Made by a program: the position numbers and the translations under genes
Assembly: GCA_030549495.1 (NCBI GenBank)
Contig: JAUIRK010000278.1
Coordinates: 372,001-436,000 of the forward strand
DNA: 64,000 nucleotides
DNA from: Nectonema munidae
Taxonomy: Eukaryota; Nematomorpha; Nectonematoida; Nectonematidae
Reading direction: 5' to 3'
In this document: one piece after another, positions 47,157 through 60,500 of the stretch
Numbering within the stretch: the stretch's first letter is position 1
Layout: every line of letters starts with the position of its first letter
Notes under the pieces: generated by a model
The model's database searches: none
What the model was told of the DNA's origin: nothing
What the model saw: the letters and a program-made list of their open reading frames with translations, nothing else

Positions 47157-50100
47157 TTTTGAACTTATAAAATAAGAAGTTAAGAAATTAAATTAAAAAA
47201 TACTGCTATTATTTCTTACGCCTTTTTCATGTTTAAAAAATCCCAATAACTTTATTTCTATCTTCAAGATTATCAATGATATTATTTATTGTAATGGCGT
47301 GGGAGGAATTCAAAAATATTAGACATATACCGTACAGTATAATTGTGATGTAATTATAGTTTAAGAAATTGTTAACCTTTTTTTCTAAATAGAGACAATA
47401 CAACCTATTTTTAAAGGAGTGTATCTTGATATTTCTCAAATCAATTCCTATGAGATTCACAAGCATTAGAAGGAAAATATTTATTAAAAATTACAGCTAT
47501 TTCTGTAGAATTTACAACCAGATTTCTAAATAACTTAAGTTCTATATTTTTAAAAATTTTGGTCTTTGACAAGTAATATTATTTTTTCTTGAGATTGCTA
47601 GAATCCTTGATATCAAAAAACAATTGAAAAAGAATTCAAATTTTAGTTTTCTAGAGAAAGATTTCACCTAATTACATGTTGTAAACTATATTTTTGTGGG
47701 TTAAGCTGAAACATGCACTTTTTTACAGGAAAGATAGCTTGATCCATCATCGCTATTTTTATTGCTATTAATTTAAACGTAAAAAGGTAAAGGTAATCTG
47801 GACTGTTTTCATGACACAATTGCGCTTCATATGTTGAACTATGAGGACAGAAAGCTTAATTCAACACGAGAACTTGTGTTATCCAAGCCAACTTATACTT
47901 TTGAAAAAATCCAAAAAATCTTTATTATTCTCGTTCAAAACATTTAGATATTTTTGATTAAAGATTTTTTCGTTAAGACTAAATGTTTGCAATCTAAAAG
48001 TTTTAAAAAATTTAAATTCTCTATACAATGCAACAGGATAAAACATACCGTTGATGGGAACTTTTTACTAGCAATGAAAAAGGGTGATTATGCATCATGC
48101 TATTTTTACCTTTTAAAAAATGCATGTTTTAGCATAACCCATATCAAAAATAAATAAATACAAAAGAATCAAATAGATTTGCAAAAGCTCAATGATTGAT
48201 ACTAAGTCAAAAAATGTAAGTACATAAAAAACTATTTTCAGTGTTTCAAAGTAAAATATTTCTCTACTGGCATTTGCTCATATTCTTTCTATAAAATCGA
48301 ATTATTTCTTCTCTATTAGTGTTAGGGAAGGGGCATAAAACGCCCTCCTAAAATTAAAAGGTTATTGTACAAAATCGGCGGAACCATATCCCTTTAAATT
48401 TGATGACTTTTCCTATAATCACTACTTTCTTCTTTTAAAAACATTATCATGGTAGTTAAATAATCTTTTTTTTAATTGTTAATCAAAATAAAAAGTTCAT
48501 ATTTTTCGACAAAATTTTGATATTGACTTATAATTGTATGTCTATATTAGATATTCCCTTAAAAACATTAAACTTATTTAATTTTATAAATAAGCATCGT
48601 TACTTTTTAGAAAATGTCAATCGATATTTTTGATAAAATTTTCTAATACAATTTTCATCAAATTTTACATAAAATGTATGTGTTTATACAAATTCGGCCA
48701 AGCTAGTTTCATTACTGGACTTAGTTTTTTCATTTAGTGTTTTTAAAATATATGAAAGTGTCAATCAAATTTGCAATTTAGTTCTGAAAATATGTTTTTA
48801 TAAGAAATCAACAATGCTAGTTTCATTTCACTAAGTTTTTCCAGTTAAATTTTGAAATAATCTGAAAGTGTTAATGAAATGTGCAGTTTTCCGTTTACGT
48901 CTAAAAATTTTCAACAAAAATATTTTTTAAATTAAAAATATAATATCTAAGCAAATTAACCATGCTGGTTATATTTCTGTACTCAGCTTTCCGATTTAAG
49001 CTTTGAAAATTTATGAAAGTGGCCAGCAAATTAGCGTTTTACCTCTGAAAATTATTTCAAATATATTTAATCAAATTTTACAGAAAATATATATTTTTAT
49101 ACCAAATTGATCATGCTCTTTCACTACCAGACTCCTATTTTTAATTAAAAATTTGAAAATATTTCCCAGTAATAATTAAATTTGTGGTTTACGCCTGAAA
49201 ATTTTATCCAAAAATATTCTGCCAAATTTTACATGAGATATATTTTTTTATACCAAATTAACCAATTTCTAGACTTAGTTTTCGCATATAAAGTTTGAAA
49301 ATATCTGAAAGTGTCAATAAAATTTGCCGCTTGTTGTCCACAATAATATTCTTAAAATTGAGAATAAAAGATCTATTTTTATACCAAATTAACTTTAGTT
49401 TTATTTTTCTGAACTCAACCTCTTTCCTTATTTGGGATTAAAACGGTAAGATGTTTTCATTTAGAAGACACCATTGTCCCGCTTGTATCGAACAATGAGG
49501 AACTAACCAATCTTACTCAGGAACCCTGAACGGAAATTAAGGAAATGGCAAAACTCCATAGGTATCGAAAACATATTTTTGATAACTGAAATAACTTTTT
49601 TTGGATAATTAATGGTATTATGGTTATAGTTTATAGTTTGTAGGTTATTTGATGCGCCTCGCATACATAAGCCACTTATGCTGGTTTACAGGCAAGAACA
49701 CGTCACCCGGCTTAATGGTATTAATTTTATTTTTTAAAAATATAATTAAAAAAATATATTTTTTTTATATTATTTAATTGTTTTTCACTTCATTTTATAA
49801 AGGGAATTTTTTCTTCGAAAGTAAAGTTTAATTAATTGACCTAAAAATCATTTCTTATATTTTTTATAAAAATAAAATCACTTTAATTAAAATTTAAAAC
49901 ATTTATAAAGGTAATAACGTTTTCATTTAAAAGGCCCAATTGCGCCGCTTGCATCGAACTATGAAATGCTTATTCGGGGATCGAACCCAAGACCTTGAGT
50001 TATCAAAACCCAGTACCTAACCAACCTTACTCACGTCCCCGTATAAAGTATAAAGCAAGAAGTTATTTTGTGATAGTACAAGTTTACTCCTTTTGAGTTT

Positions 50101-51865
50101 TTTAAACCATAATAATATATATAAAAGCAAATTAATAACATTTTCATGGAATAATCTTAATAAGAAAATGTTGATATTTTAAGGATTCTCATGTTTAAAT
50201 TTATTCTTATTTATATTAAAATTTTACGATTACATGGGTTTCACATATTTTCAGAGGTTGGCATTGTTAACGAAAAAATTAGCTTAGTTTTTTATAAAAT
50301 CGTTATCATTTGAAATACTAACTTAATTAAAAATTAATTCGTAATCATTATTTCAAAATTTTCATGAGAAAAGATGAACCTCTCTCAGTATATTTTTTCT
50401 ATACAAAATAAGCGTTCAACTGCAGCACTACAAGGTATTTCTTTGTTGAATTTGATGAACAAACCTAGCAAAATACTTCCATTTAAAAACTATTTTTGAG
50501 CAAGTCCTTAGTGTTTGGTTGCAGCCAAGTCTTAACTAAATTTTAGACTTTATCATTGACTGACTTCTCGTTCAATCTATTTGTTTCCAACCCTATTATA
50601 TTTCTAAAAAACATTCTTTCTGTTTCTCTCTTCCCTGATATAGCTCATTTCGTAAGACCGTTTTTCTATGCTTTCTTGACAAAATTGTGAACTTTCACTG
50701 CTGTAAAAATTTTTTGGAAATGTAAAGCAAAAGCTAATTAGGAATCCGAAAAGGAAATGTAAATATATTTTTAACGCTTCCTCAAAGAGAGTAAAATTAA
50801 TGACTACGGTTAAAAGATTTGTAGATTGGGCAAGATTGATGCATCAATTTCTAGCAACGAAGTCCATTTCGATCAAATACTTTTATACAGAGCAAATAAA
50901 TTATAATACAGTTGTATGAAATTCATTTTTATTTAAATCACTTAAAATCAAGTTAAACTATTAAAATTTATTAATTTACTAATTTATTTTATTATTAGCT
51001 AACTGCTTCAGTATCACCCCTTTTTATTTTTTAACTTTTTTATAAAAAATTTCGCCCGCTCTCTTATTTTTTCATAATATTTGGGTTTTTTTATAAAAAT
51101 TTTTCTCTAAAACAATTTTTTGCCTTATTTATCTTCGTCATAATTATAAATACCTGTCACTAAATGTCAAATTTAACATTCTTAGTTCATATTTAATTTG
51201 ATTCTAAAATTATTTTGTCACTATATTCTAAATACGTATAACTTTATTGCTGTTACGTGTAACAGGAATACAGTGCATGTACCTTTTATACGTGACTTTC
51301 AACTCTTTTCTAGCCAGTGAATCAGTCAAACAGTGCTCGAGGAGCTGGCTTGATTGTTGTTAGTGCTGATTCCAGTGCACCATGTTGCGATTTTTTGTCG
51401 CTTACGAGGCCTTGTGTGAACTTTTTAAATTGGTAGCCTCAAGGTTTATATCGCTACCATCAATGCTATACACTCCTTTCTTGTCCTCAATCATAGGCTT
51501 TGCCGTTTGTGTTTATCTTGAGGAAAGATTACTTTGTTCTAACCAGGCCCGTCGATACAGGGGAAAAGGCTGCACCCCGCTACGGGATTTATTTTGCCCC
51601 TCCACTCTGAGAACTTCATTAAAATATACATATGTATACCATCCCTAGTATACATTTACTTATAGCCAAGGCGGCCCAATTAAAATCACTTTGTCTTGCG
51701 ATGAGGCTAGTTCTGACTTTAGAGCAGTGTTTTTCAACGGTCCATGTGGATCCTCAAATGGTCCATAATATTTTGAGAGGAGTACAGAGTAAATATAACA
51801 TTTTGTTGAGGAAAAGTTCAGAAATTGAAAAAAATTTAATCTCAGCTCAGTTATATCCTATATAG
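47157..51865. other. Intergenic region upstream of Rab2
   Basis: AT-rich. Contains a LINE fragment on the minus strand at about 47233-47300 (NNIIDNLEDRNKVIGIF, matching IIDNLESKTDVIALF in the element at 55.4-56.6 kb), decayed family 1 SINEs (47790-47900 and 49455-49535), a good SINE at 49906-50041, and a hAT-type end near 51724. The Rab2 promoter must lie just above 47156, but no core element was recognised. Confidence 0.6.
49906..50041 (-). repeat. tRNA-derived SINE, family 1
   Basis: Same head and body as 1014-1170: minus-strand AAGGTTGGTTAGGTACTGGG, GGTTCGATCCC and ATAGTTCGATGCAAGCGGCG. A second, truncated copy lies 380 bp away at 49455-49535. Confidence 0.75.
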
Positions 51866-51867
51866 AA

Positions 51868-53748
51868 TAGCCGGAAAAATCCCCCTAAGAAAAAATCCCC
51901 CCAAAAATAAGGATAATCTATAACTTTAGTAGAAGTAGTGAGATCTAACAGTAATAGAAACTACATAAGAAATAACAGAAACAATACAAAATTTATTCAA
52001 AAAAACTAGAAATTTAATTAATGCTGAAAAGCTAAATTGAAAGCTATTCCTTTTTATCTAAAATTGACCGATTTTCGATGTCTTTAATGATAGTTTTGAT
52101 GCGAAGAGCTGAGTTCTTGTACTTCTTTTTCTGTTTCATTTGAGGATGACCAGCAAGGACTTGCGTCACATACACTTCTTGTCGTGCATGCTCTTTTTGA
52201 ATACATCGTATGAAAGTCCAAATGTTAGGGTGTGAGCAAGCAACCAATGAAGCAAAACTCCGGTGCCATCCTTCAACTGCGTTATTAATTTTCGGTAGGT
52301 CTTGATCTTGCACTCTTGAATGCATCATCCAAATATTTACATCAAATCTTGGCCGTCTTCTTACTCTACGAGTTAGTCTGCCAATGTAATTGTCTTCAAA
52401 ATAGTCAAGGCCTCATTTCCTTCTTCAGATAAAAATTCTGGTAGGGCATCAAAAGATTCTTCTATTTTATCTTACGGACAGAAAGCTAGAGATGCAATCA
52501 TTCGCATTTAGGAAAAGTCAGCATCATTATTATACAACTGTGAAAGTCCAACTTCCTGAATTTTTTTGTATATATTTTGACTAATGTGGAAAAAACACCA
52601 TTTTATTCCTGCATAGGGAAAACAGTTGTGATGCTGTTAAATCATAGTTTTTTCAAAATCAACTATTATACTTCTGGGATGTAGATTGTTGTTGAAGCCT
52701 TTTACTTTCTCCAGTAAAAATGTATAGGCTGCCTCAGATTTGTCTGGCAATACGCAATATAATGCTGGTACGGTGCCACCACCTATAAAAGCATGTATAG
52801 TGTACACTTGACAAAACAGATTTGGTGTGACACTAAATGTCCTATCCATGTACCAATCTTCAACTTTTTGTAGATACGAAACACTCTTTTCGGAACCAAA
52901 GATTAAAATTCCTTGATTTGTTGGTCCAGAATCATACAAAAGAAAATTTTCACCACTCTAGAGGAATAACGAGGTCTTCTGTGTTTGCGATACTGGAAGA
53001 GGATTTTTTGCCTACACTGTCTGAGATTTCTTTTCAAGTGGCTCAGTGTAGGAAGATTTGCCGCAGACCCTTCACTCATGTTCTCAACGGAAAGACATGC
53101 GGAGTTTCCTGCGTATCTCTAGCTCTGTTTTTCATTTCGTGGAGTGCTTTTAAATTTTCTATTCTCATAACATGCGAAGCATGTGTTCACTTTACTCACT
53201 AGTTCGTTGTCTTTCACTTTTATTTTTGCTTTGAACGTCGCAGTTCATACGATATCACTTCATTAGCTAATTCTTTTTGTTACGAGTACACATAGCCTTC
53301 GACAGCTATTTGTATTCCACCTTTGTTAGATTTAATGAATTCCATGGGGATTCAATTTTAAAAACTAAATTTCAAGAAAAAATAATGAGATGTGATGATG
53401 CACACGCTATTTGAATCACGCATCTATCTTTCTATCAAAGAATAGTGAGATATGATGAAGCACACGCTTTTCAAATTACCCATGTGCCGTCTATCTTTTG
53501 ATTGATTTCTTTTTGATATTTTGATTGAATTCTTTATTTAAGTCGACAAAAATTGAGAATATAAAATAGACAATGAATATTGCCTTTGATCAATTATTTG
53601 TTAAATTAGAGTCAAATTTTAAAAAAGTAATTTGACCCCTGTAATTAAAGTTCAGCGACGGAACTGAGTATATCTTGAAATTTTGGCAGAAAATTTTTTC
53701 TAGGAAATATTTTTGTGGGAATTTTTTCCTAGGATCTTTATATAGGAA
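51868..53748 (-). mobile_element. MULE-like DNA transposon with decayed transposase
   Basis: Left end GCCGGAAAAATCCCCC then TAAGAAAAAATCCCCCC; right end (53711-53748) reads as its imperfect inverse (ATTTTTGTGGGAATTTTTTC). On the minus strand about 53080-52044 carries a transposase in pieces: ANLPTLSHLKRNLRQCR, then DWYMDRTFSVTPNLFCQVYT with IVDFEKTMI (MULE domain, 52939-52637), then KINNAVEGWHRSFASLVACS with HPNIWTFI (52328-52044). Stops and frameshifts separate them. Confidence 0.75.
52044..53090 (-). pseudogene. MULE/FLYWCH-type transposase remnant
   Basis: Three minus-strand segments in order: about 53090-52940 (the LPTLSHLKR.L...R linker), 52939-52637 (MULE domain, with the D of WYMDRTF and DFE of the catalytic triad visible) and 52328-52044 (NNAVEGWHR..F tail). 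A FLYWCH zinc finger, often N-terminal in these proteins, was not recognised. Not functional. Confidence 0.75.
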
Positions 53749-55400
53749 AAAAAAATTTATTTACCAGTGACTTGTACATTTTTTATAAAGAAGGAACTAA
53801 AAATTGTTATTTAACAATGCAATTTATATATGAAACAATTCAGAAAAAAGACACACTTACAATTACAAGTGAAAAGAAAGTGTTTCAAAGGGTTAAAAAC
53901 TAACCCGCTTCAAGAAATTGATAACAAAATTTAGATGTTAAAATTAAGTGCAATGTTAAATCAGTAAGTACAATTTTATACATAAAAAGGTAATAGATAA
54001 ATTATTGTACGAATGCTAATACAAATAATAAGAATTGTTGTTCCTATCTTTAAACAAAATATTAAATTATATTAATTAATTAAGTTGTTTTGTGACGTTC
54101 GCACCCATCCTTTCGGATATCGTGGCCCGCCCGGAATGCTGAGTCCAAGTCTAACTGGACTTTCCATCCCACTAAACACCAATCGGCCCTTGTTACAAAA
54201 GAATAGCTCTATTATATATAGTATTTTACAAGAATTTATGTGACAATATATAAATACAACTGAGAGAACGATACAATCCTAACGCGAACGCTCCCAATTT
54301 GGGAAACAAACTTATTGTCTAGTGATAGCTTGATTACTAACCACGTAGAATCGCGTCGCTAGAGCACTACCTAACCGTAAAAACCTTTGAATTCTTCAGA
54401 GGAAGAAAACCAGGGTAAAAAACCGGCACAACGGAATGTATCTTGTTCCTAAATAAAAGAATATGATTATAAAAGGTATATGCTACAAAAATAGAAGCGT
54501 TTGAAGGCATGCAATATCTTATATATTATTAATAAATGATATTTGATACATGTTATAGGGGTTAAGAAAGATATACATAATTTAAGGCATGCTAGGTTAG
54601 GAACAATCTACCCCTGGAATTTGACTCCATCCCTAAATGTTGTCCCTAGGATATATGATTTTAAAATTGGAATGTATAGACGGTCCTACAAGCAGACTCC
54701 TACAGAGGCCAGTTTACCGACTATGCCTAACCTAGCTCGTAAGATGAAACTGTTTTAGGACTTATACCTTGTGCCAATCCTAAATTTAAGTAGGCGGATC
54801 TAGAACTCAGAAAAAAAACAGAATTAAATTATAGTTTTAGCTGATAGGTAGAGGCGTCGCCTACGGATCCAAAGCCTTTGGGTTCGAATCCCGACGATGC
54901 CATCGACTTATCATAAAAAGTTCATCAGTGCAGATATGGAAGTTTCTACTTCCCTTGCATGAAACACCCTGTCAAAAAAAAATAGAATTAAAGCAGATAG
55001 CAATTACGTGTTTGATACAATATGTAAAATGTAATATTATAAACATGTATCAAAAGAAATAACAACAAAAATACAATTTACAGTAAAACGAGTACAAAAC
55101 CATTATTGTAAAAAATAAACATAACAAACAAAAGTAGAACTAAAACGAGTGTCTTGTATTATTAGCTATTATAACTCATTATAGCATCTTTGTTTAGCTT
55201 CTTAAACAAAAAAAAAATCTGAAAGTTATCAACGTTATAATTCTAATTGTCGGCTTATTTCCAGATTATAGATTGCTTAGAACTTTTTGGTCTATATGAA
55301 GGTAAGCTCATATGGAGAGATGATCTGAGGTTCAGTTTACCTATTTCAAAATTGAAAGTTAACTGCGGTGTATGCCCAAATATCATTTTAAAACAAAAAA
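53749..55400. other. Intergenic stretch with a GC-richer island
   Basis: Mostly AT-rich, but 54090-54780 is GC-richer and unlike its surroundings (GTGACGTTCGCACCCATCC, GTGGCCCGCCCGGAATGC). A plus frame at 54543-54758 has GTIYPWNLTPSLNVVPRIYD but no family match. A short string, AAAAAACCGGCACAACGGA, resembles AAAAAACCGTACAACGGAT near 14037 in the intron-3 block. SINE at 54838-54985. Confidence 0.4.
54838..54985 (+). repeat. tRNA-derived SINE, family 2, with A-tail
   Basis: Perfect B box GGTTCGAATCC at about 54881, A-box-like GATAGGTAGAGGCG upstream, body CATCGACTTATC..GTTCATCAGTGC, ending CACCCTGTC and a run of nine A. The acceptor stem does not pair, so it is not a tRNA gene. Confidence 0.65.
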
Positions 55401-56640
55401 GTGATAACTATATCAAAAATATCTAACTTTTAAAAGTGAAAATCCACAAACAATTTATCAGTGTTTGATAGGATATTAATGTTTTTTGAAGCACAAAGAT
55501 AACATGTGAATTAGAGTGTCCACAGTTCAAAAAGTTGTAGAAAATATGAGGCAAGAAAAAAGATTTATACAAGTACAATAAAGTATTTCTGCTTAATTTG
55601 TGCTTAAATAACCTAAAAATACCTACCACTGAAGCAAATTTTGAACAAACAAAATTTTTGCTGTTTCCATTTCAACTTATTATCGATAATAATTAATCCA
55701 AGCAATTTAAGTTCTCTTACAAATTCAAAACCAAAAAACTGATAATAAATTTTTATTGCAATGGACACGATTAGAAAAAAGTGCCTTTTGATTTAGCGTT
55801 GTTGACAGACAAAGCATTTTTGCAAAACCACAAGTTTACCTTCTCAAGATTATTCATGACATTTAAATAATTTGAATCAAAAGAAATTTTACTAGAAGAA
55901 ATCAATAGCGTTATATCATCCGCATGTAGATAGAAATCATCTATATTGCTATTACAATTGTATAGGTCACAGATGAAAATTTTAAAGAGAAGTGGACCCA
56001 TAATAGATCCATGCAAGGATTACATGACAACACAGCTCTAGACCTACAACTTTTGAGCGAAACATACTGCTTCCGATTTATCAAGTATTCTCTCATAAGT
56101 TTCAATGAACAACTGTTGAATCCATATGATTTTAGTTTTGTTGACAATAAATTATGACTTATAGAACCAAAAGCTTTCTTTAAGCCAAGAAACAGAGCAA
56201 TCACATCAGTTTTACTTTCCAAGTTATCGATAATTTTATTGATTGATAAAGAATGTAAATTTTCAGTTCTTTTTTTTCTAAAGGCAAACTGTTTATCATA
56301 GTAAAGATTATTATTAACAAAGTACATATTTGTCAATTAAAGAATTTTTTCGAATATTTTAGATATAGTTGGAATCAGGGTTATGAGGCCGTAATTTTGT
56401 GCAGAATGAATAGAACCTTTCTTAAAAATATGGTAAAGAGGTAGATAAATATAGTTTACAATAGATTGAAAAACTTTTATAGAAAACCCGTAATAGTCCT
56501 CGCATTCTTTCTCTTTGAAACTTTGAACAGATAGAAGGATATCATTAGCAGTGAGATCAATGAAAGAGAATGTGGAATTAGTAAAAGATGGAAGATGAGT
56601 CAATTTATTATCATTATCAAGTAGATTAAAGTCAGGACTT
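55400..56640 (-). mobile_element. Decayed non-LTR retrotransposon (Jockey/CR1-like RT)
   Basis: In minus-strand order: LTANDILLSVQSFKEKECED with ISKIFEKIL (56603-56337), KQFAFRKKRTENLHSL with IIDNLES and FLGLKKAFGSISHNLL (56336-55941), SIMGPLLFKIFICDL and LHADDITLLI (56016-55771), then RNTLLYLYKSFFLPHIFYN (55629-55423). These are RT motifs in correct order. Motif A has G where the catalytic D belongs (FLGL..AFG), and the motif C box reads HADD. Frameshifts separate the parts. A fragment of the same family is at 47233-47300. Confidence 0.85.
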
Positions 56641-56893
56641 TATTATATTTTCGTTTGAAAATAAAATTTATATTCTTGCAAAAAGTTTTATTATCAAGTG
56701 TATTGGAAAATTTGTTAGAATAGAAGTTGTAGCACTTCAATTTCTTGCAAAGATTTATCGTAGTTTTTAGAAAATTTGATAAAATGAGATTTAGTTAAGA
56801 ATATTGGAAATAGAAAAACTACTTTTATAAAAAGAAAAATTTTACTCTAGTTGAGTATATAGCCACAACTACTCTTTTCTATTAAAAAGTAGG

Positions 56894-57030
56894 TTAACCC
56901 ATTTAAGGCCAAGCAAAACAGACGATATCTAAAAAACGCAGACGATTTATATTCAACGTCATTGAAAAAAGCAGACGAAGATGAAATTACTTATGTTCCA
57001 AAATAGGAACATTGGCCGTAAATGGGTTAA
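56894..57030. mobile_element. piggyBac-like MITE, copy 4 (inverted relative to 36809-36947)
   Basis: TTAA on both sides, ends CCCATTTAAGGCCAA and the inverse of CCCATTTACGGCCAA. Interior is the inverse complement of 36809-36947 (AACAGACGATATCT, GCAGACGATTTATATTC). Confidence 0.75.
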
Positions 57031-57879
57031 GATATAAAAATACTCAAACGTGATAAGAATACATGCAAATCTTTGTATTTTAAATAAGCATTATAAATTC
57101 TTTCAACAAACAATTTTTCTTCCATTCCTTTTTTTGTATTTCCATATTGGCATATAGAATCTACTTTTTCAATTTCTGTAATCTGTTAAGAATCTCTTTT
57201 CTTTAATAATAATAATAGTCAATGAATTCCCATATATTTAGATGATCTGTTCGTTTTCGTGATACCTGGGATTTCCCATAAATTTTGAACCAGGTGCTTT
57301 CATAATGAGTAAGAAAAGACATTTAATTTTTAAAACTTCTCATAACACCATCTTTCATTTTTTTTATAATCTTGTTTCATCTTAATTGATTAAATTAATT
57401 CGCATTAGAAATAAACAATTAAAATAGTTCATTTTACGTTAAAAATTCCAGTGCCATCACTGTTTTTGTAAATTTCTTTTCATTTTTCTTATTTTTCGCT
57501 GTCTCATTTGATAAAAATTCCTATATATTGATTGGCAGAAATAAGAGCTTGGATTGTATATAGTGAAAATTTTTTGGCGCCTTTTTAAAAGTTCTATTTA
57601 TACAACAAACTATTTTATTGCTTTGACAGAGTTTATATCTTCAACTACGTCACCTCAAATATACTACTGCTAGTTTTTTCATCCACTTATAATTTTTTGT
57701 TTACATTTAGTCTGTTACCTATCTGGAATTTTAAAATCGATAATATTTCGCATAGATCCTTTTTTATTTTATCTTACTATCTCTGAAAAACGACAATTAA
57801 AATTAAATAATCAAATATAAAAGTTAGAAAATATTTGCATAAAATGAAATAATTGTAAAAATTGTAAAAGAATGAAATG

Positions 57880-57975
57880 GCGTAGTTGTTGCAGGAAACT
57901 GGTTGACCCCGACTCGTTGGGAACAATAACCAGGCCTAGAAGGCAAAATGGGTGATGATGATGATGAAATAATTG
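57880..57975 (+). repeat. 3' end of LINE or SINE with GAT-repeat tail
   Basis: GGTTGACCCCGACTCGTTGG then GGCCTAGAAGGCAAAATGGG and (TGA)n tail ending in GATGAAATAATTG. AAATAATTGTAAAAAT occurs on both sides of it (57847 and 57965) and may be a target-site duplication. Confidence 0.55.
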
Positions 57976-60290
57976 TAAAAATACTTTAAGCCCCTCATAA
58001 AAAAGTTTCCGTCTGCAGGTATATTAAATAGTTCCTCCTCCAGATATAAGAATAATGGCTAATTTTATAAGTGAGAATAATATAGATTTTATAAGAGCTG
58101 ATATACATAGAAAAAAATTATTTATTTTTTTTAACCCTTTTGCCAACAGATTTAACCGTGATGGGTTAAAATTCACCCAAACACTTTTTTAAAAGTTTCA
58201 GAGAAATTTTCTACATAAAAAAAAATCATTAATGAAAAAATAAAATATACTTAAATGAAAAATTCTAGCATTTATTAGAAAAATTAAGGCATTTTTATGT
58301 TCTCTGCATAAATTTTTTACAATATTTTTGAAAAGTTATAAAGAAAATTATGAAAAGTTTGCAAAGCTCTCTGTATAATTTTTTATAATATTTTTCATAC
58401 TGGGAATAGGCTTTTCGGTCCTTTCCCACACACAAAGAAGAGCGAGCTCCTTCAGACAATTTTCTTTTGGTTTGTTTTGAAGAAGCTGCAAGAAACACTT
58501 GTTCTCTCCGATGATATTTGTGAGAAGGGAAGGCATACTTTATTTTTGTTCCAGAAGAAAGCAAGAAAATGTCTTTTTAGTTATGTTCCATGCTTCTAAC
58601 TCCTTACCAACATGAATAATCATCAGATGATGTCTATTGTATAACAGATTTGTGTTAAAAAGCATTAATAAACCCAGACACTTTTTAGCAGATTTTTTTC
58701 CTAATGCATGGCGAATTATGAGTCCAAAATTTCTTACCATTTTTCCAAAAATCATCAGGCTTAGCGCACTCACTATTCATTCAACAATATCTACGTACAT
58801 ACGTTTCTCAGATTCAATATATTTGTAATGAAAGATTTTCTATATGTCGGCCATTCGCAGAGCTAGCGAAAATTAAGCTTCTTCTAGATTCATCGCTTAT
58901 ATATGGAGTACATTTGCAATATTGGCTAAAAGAAGAGTTTTTAGTCTTGTGCTTGGGGCTAGATAATGCCATTTTTAAAATATATTTGCGAAAGCTGAAA
59001 CTTTCTAATTTTGTTGGCTCCCGCATTACACCTGCAATAAATCAAATAAAGCTCTTCCTTGTTTGTACCAAAGTGTGTCGTGTCGGAAGCAACAAAAATC
59101 AGTTTTTTGAAAATATATTTTAAAAATGACAGTATCTAACCCTAAGCCTGAAAAATCTCCTCTTAACAGGGTTAGATTGGAAAAAATACTATGGTTCTTT
59201 TTTAAACACTTCATTATAGTACCGCTATAAGATAGAGATCTTTAAAAATGGCTTCTCTATCCCTTTTCAAAAACACAAGGATTTTATCCGGTTGTCTTCC
59301 CATTTTTATTACTTCAAATCAAACGCCGAGCAATTATAGAAAAGTATCAAATTAAATACACAACAAAATTTAGGTATATGGTAGCTATATGTAGTTTAAC
59401 GAATATTCAAAAACACAATCACTTCATTCCCTTGTGTCCCCATTTTTATTGCATCCAATCACATAAATAAGTACCAAATTAATACAAGAAAAAGTAGCCA
59501 TACCGTAGTAATGTGTAGTTGAATAAATATTTAAAATCACAATGATCTCTCCCCCTTGTTATTATATCAAAGCATACATGGAACAAATTTGATCTTAAAA
59601 AGTATCAAATTGAACACACATGAAATACTACGTAAATCGCAGTATTGTGTAATTGATTATAGTGAGTAATATTAGGACTTACTAGTTTCGGAAGTGGAAA
59701 TTTTTTTTTGAAGTGTTGTCTTCCCTGTCCAAACGTCTTAAAGTATTGAAAGATATTAAATTTATTTATGTACAAAAATAAAAAATATACTTAGACTAAT
59801 TGGGTTCATCGATAGTAATTGCCCATTTTATCGGAATTTTCGGCATAACGAACACGTGATCATTCATATTTCAAAAAATTTTTAAATCTGATTTTGCGTG
59901 CATGTAAGGCTTAATTAAATGGGCTCAAAACATTGAGCATACTTAGCTATACAATTTTTAACAAGGTTTCCCATTTTTTTCCTTATATATAGATAGGTAT
60001 ATCTGTTCCTACCAAAATGGATTATTAATTTAACTGCTAATTTATAAATGAATTACGCTGTGTTCATTAGAGCGTGCAAAACTTTTTGAATAAAACAGCC
60101 TCTTTCGTCAAATAAAAGTAGTTGCCTGGTAAAATTAAAAATCTTAATTTTTTACAATATGCAGATTTTTCAAATGCCAATTAAAACTCATGAAGTTTCT
60201 CTCATTTTCCTTTTTCATTGCTCAATTTAAAATTATAAGAAAATTAAAATTTTGGTATTCCTTAAAAAATGTAAGCAGGTAGTATGGTTC

Positions 60291-60500
60291 TTTTCAAGCT
60301 CCCCTAAAAAATTTTTCATTGCCCTAAAAAAATATGTCAAACATCTAGCATTCATGATCATTTCTTTTATGAAAATGTAATCTGTATAGATGTGGCTTGA
60401 CAAATACATCATATGTTTCCTTTTCACCTTGAAATAGATTAATCTGATAATTCAAAAATTAGCGGCCCAATGAAGCCCCACCCCCACCTAAAATTTTTGC
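60291..60500. repeat. ~210-bp dispersed repeat, copy 2
   Basis: Matches 45192-45396 in the same orientation (TCCCCTAAAAAATTTTTCAT, GTAATCTGTATAGATGTGGC, AATTAGCGGCCCAATGAAGC). Function unknown; likely transposon-derived. Confidence 0.85.

Noticed and set aside
52837-53202. Plus-strand ORF of 121 codons
   Set aside because: It is the antisense of the MULE transposase remnant, which has recognisable motifs on the minus strand.
54838-54920. Functional tRNA gene
   Set aside because: The B box is perfect, but the acceptor stem does not pair and an A-tail follows; it is SINE-like.
58295-59214. Set of minus-strand frames as a host gene
   Set aside because: Several short frames overlap, with no splice sites that join them sensibly and no family recognised; probably an old unidentified transposon.
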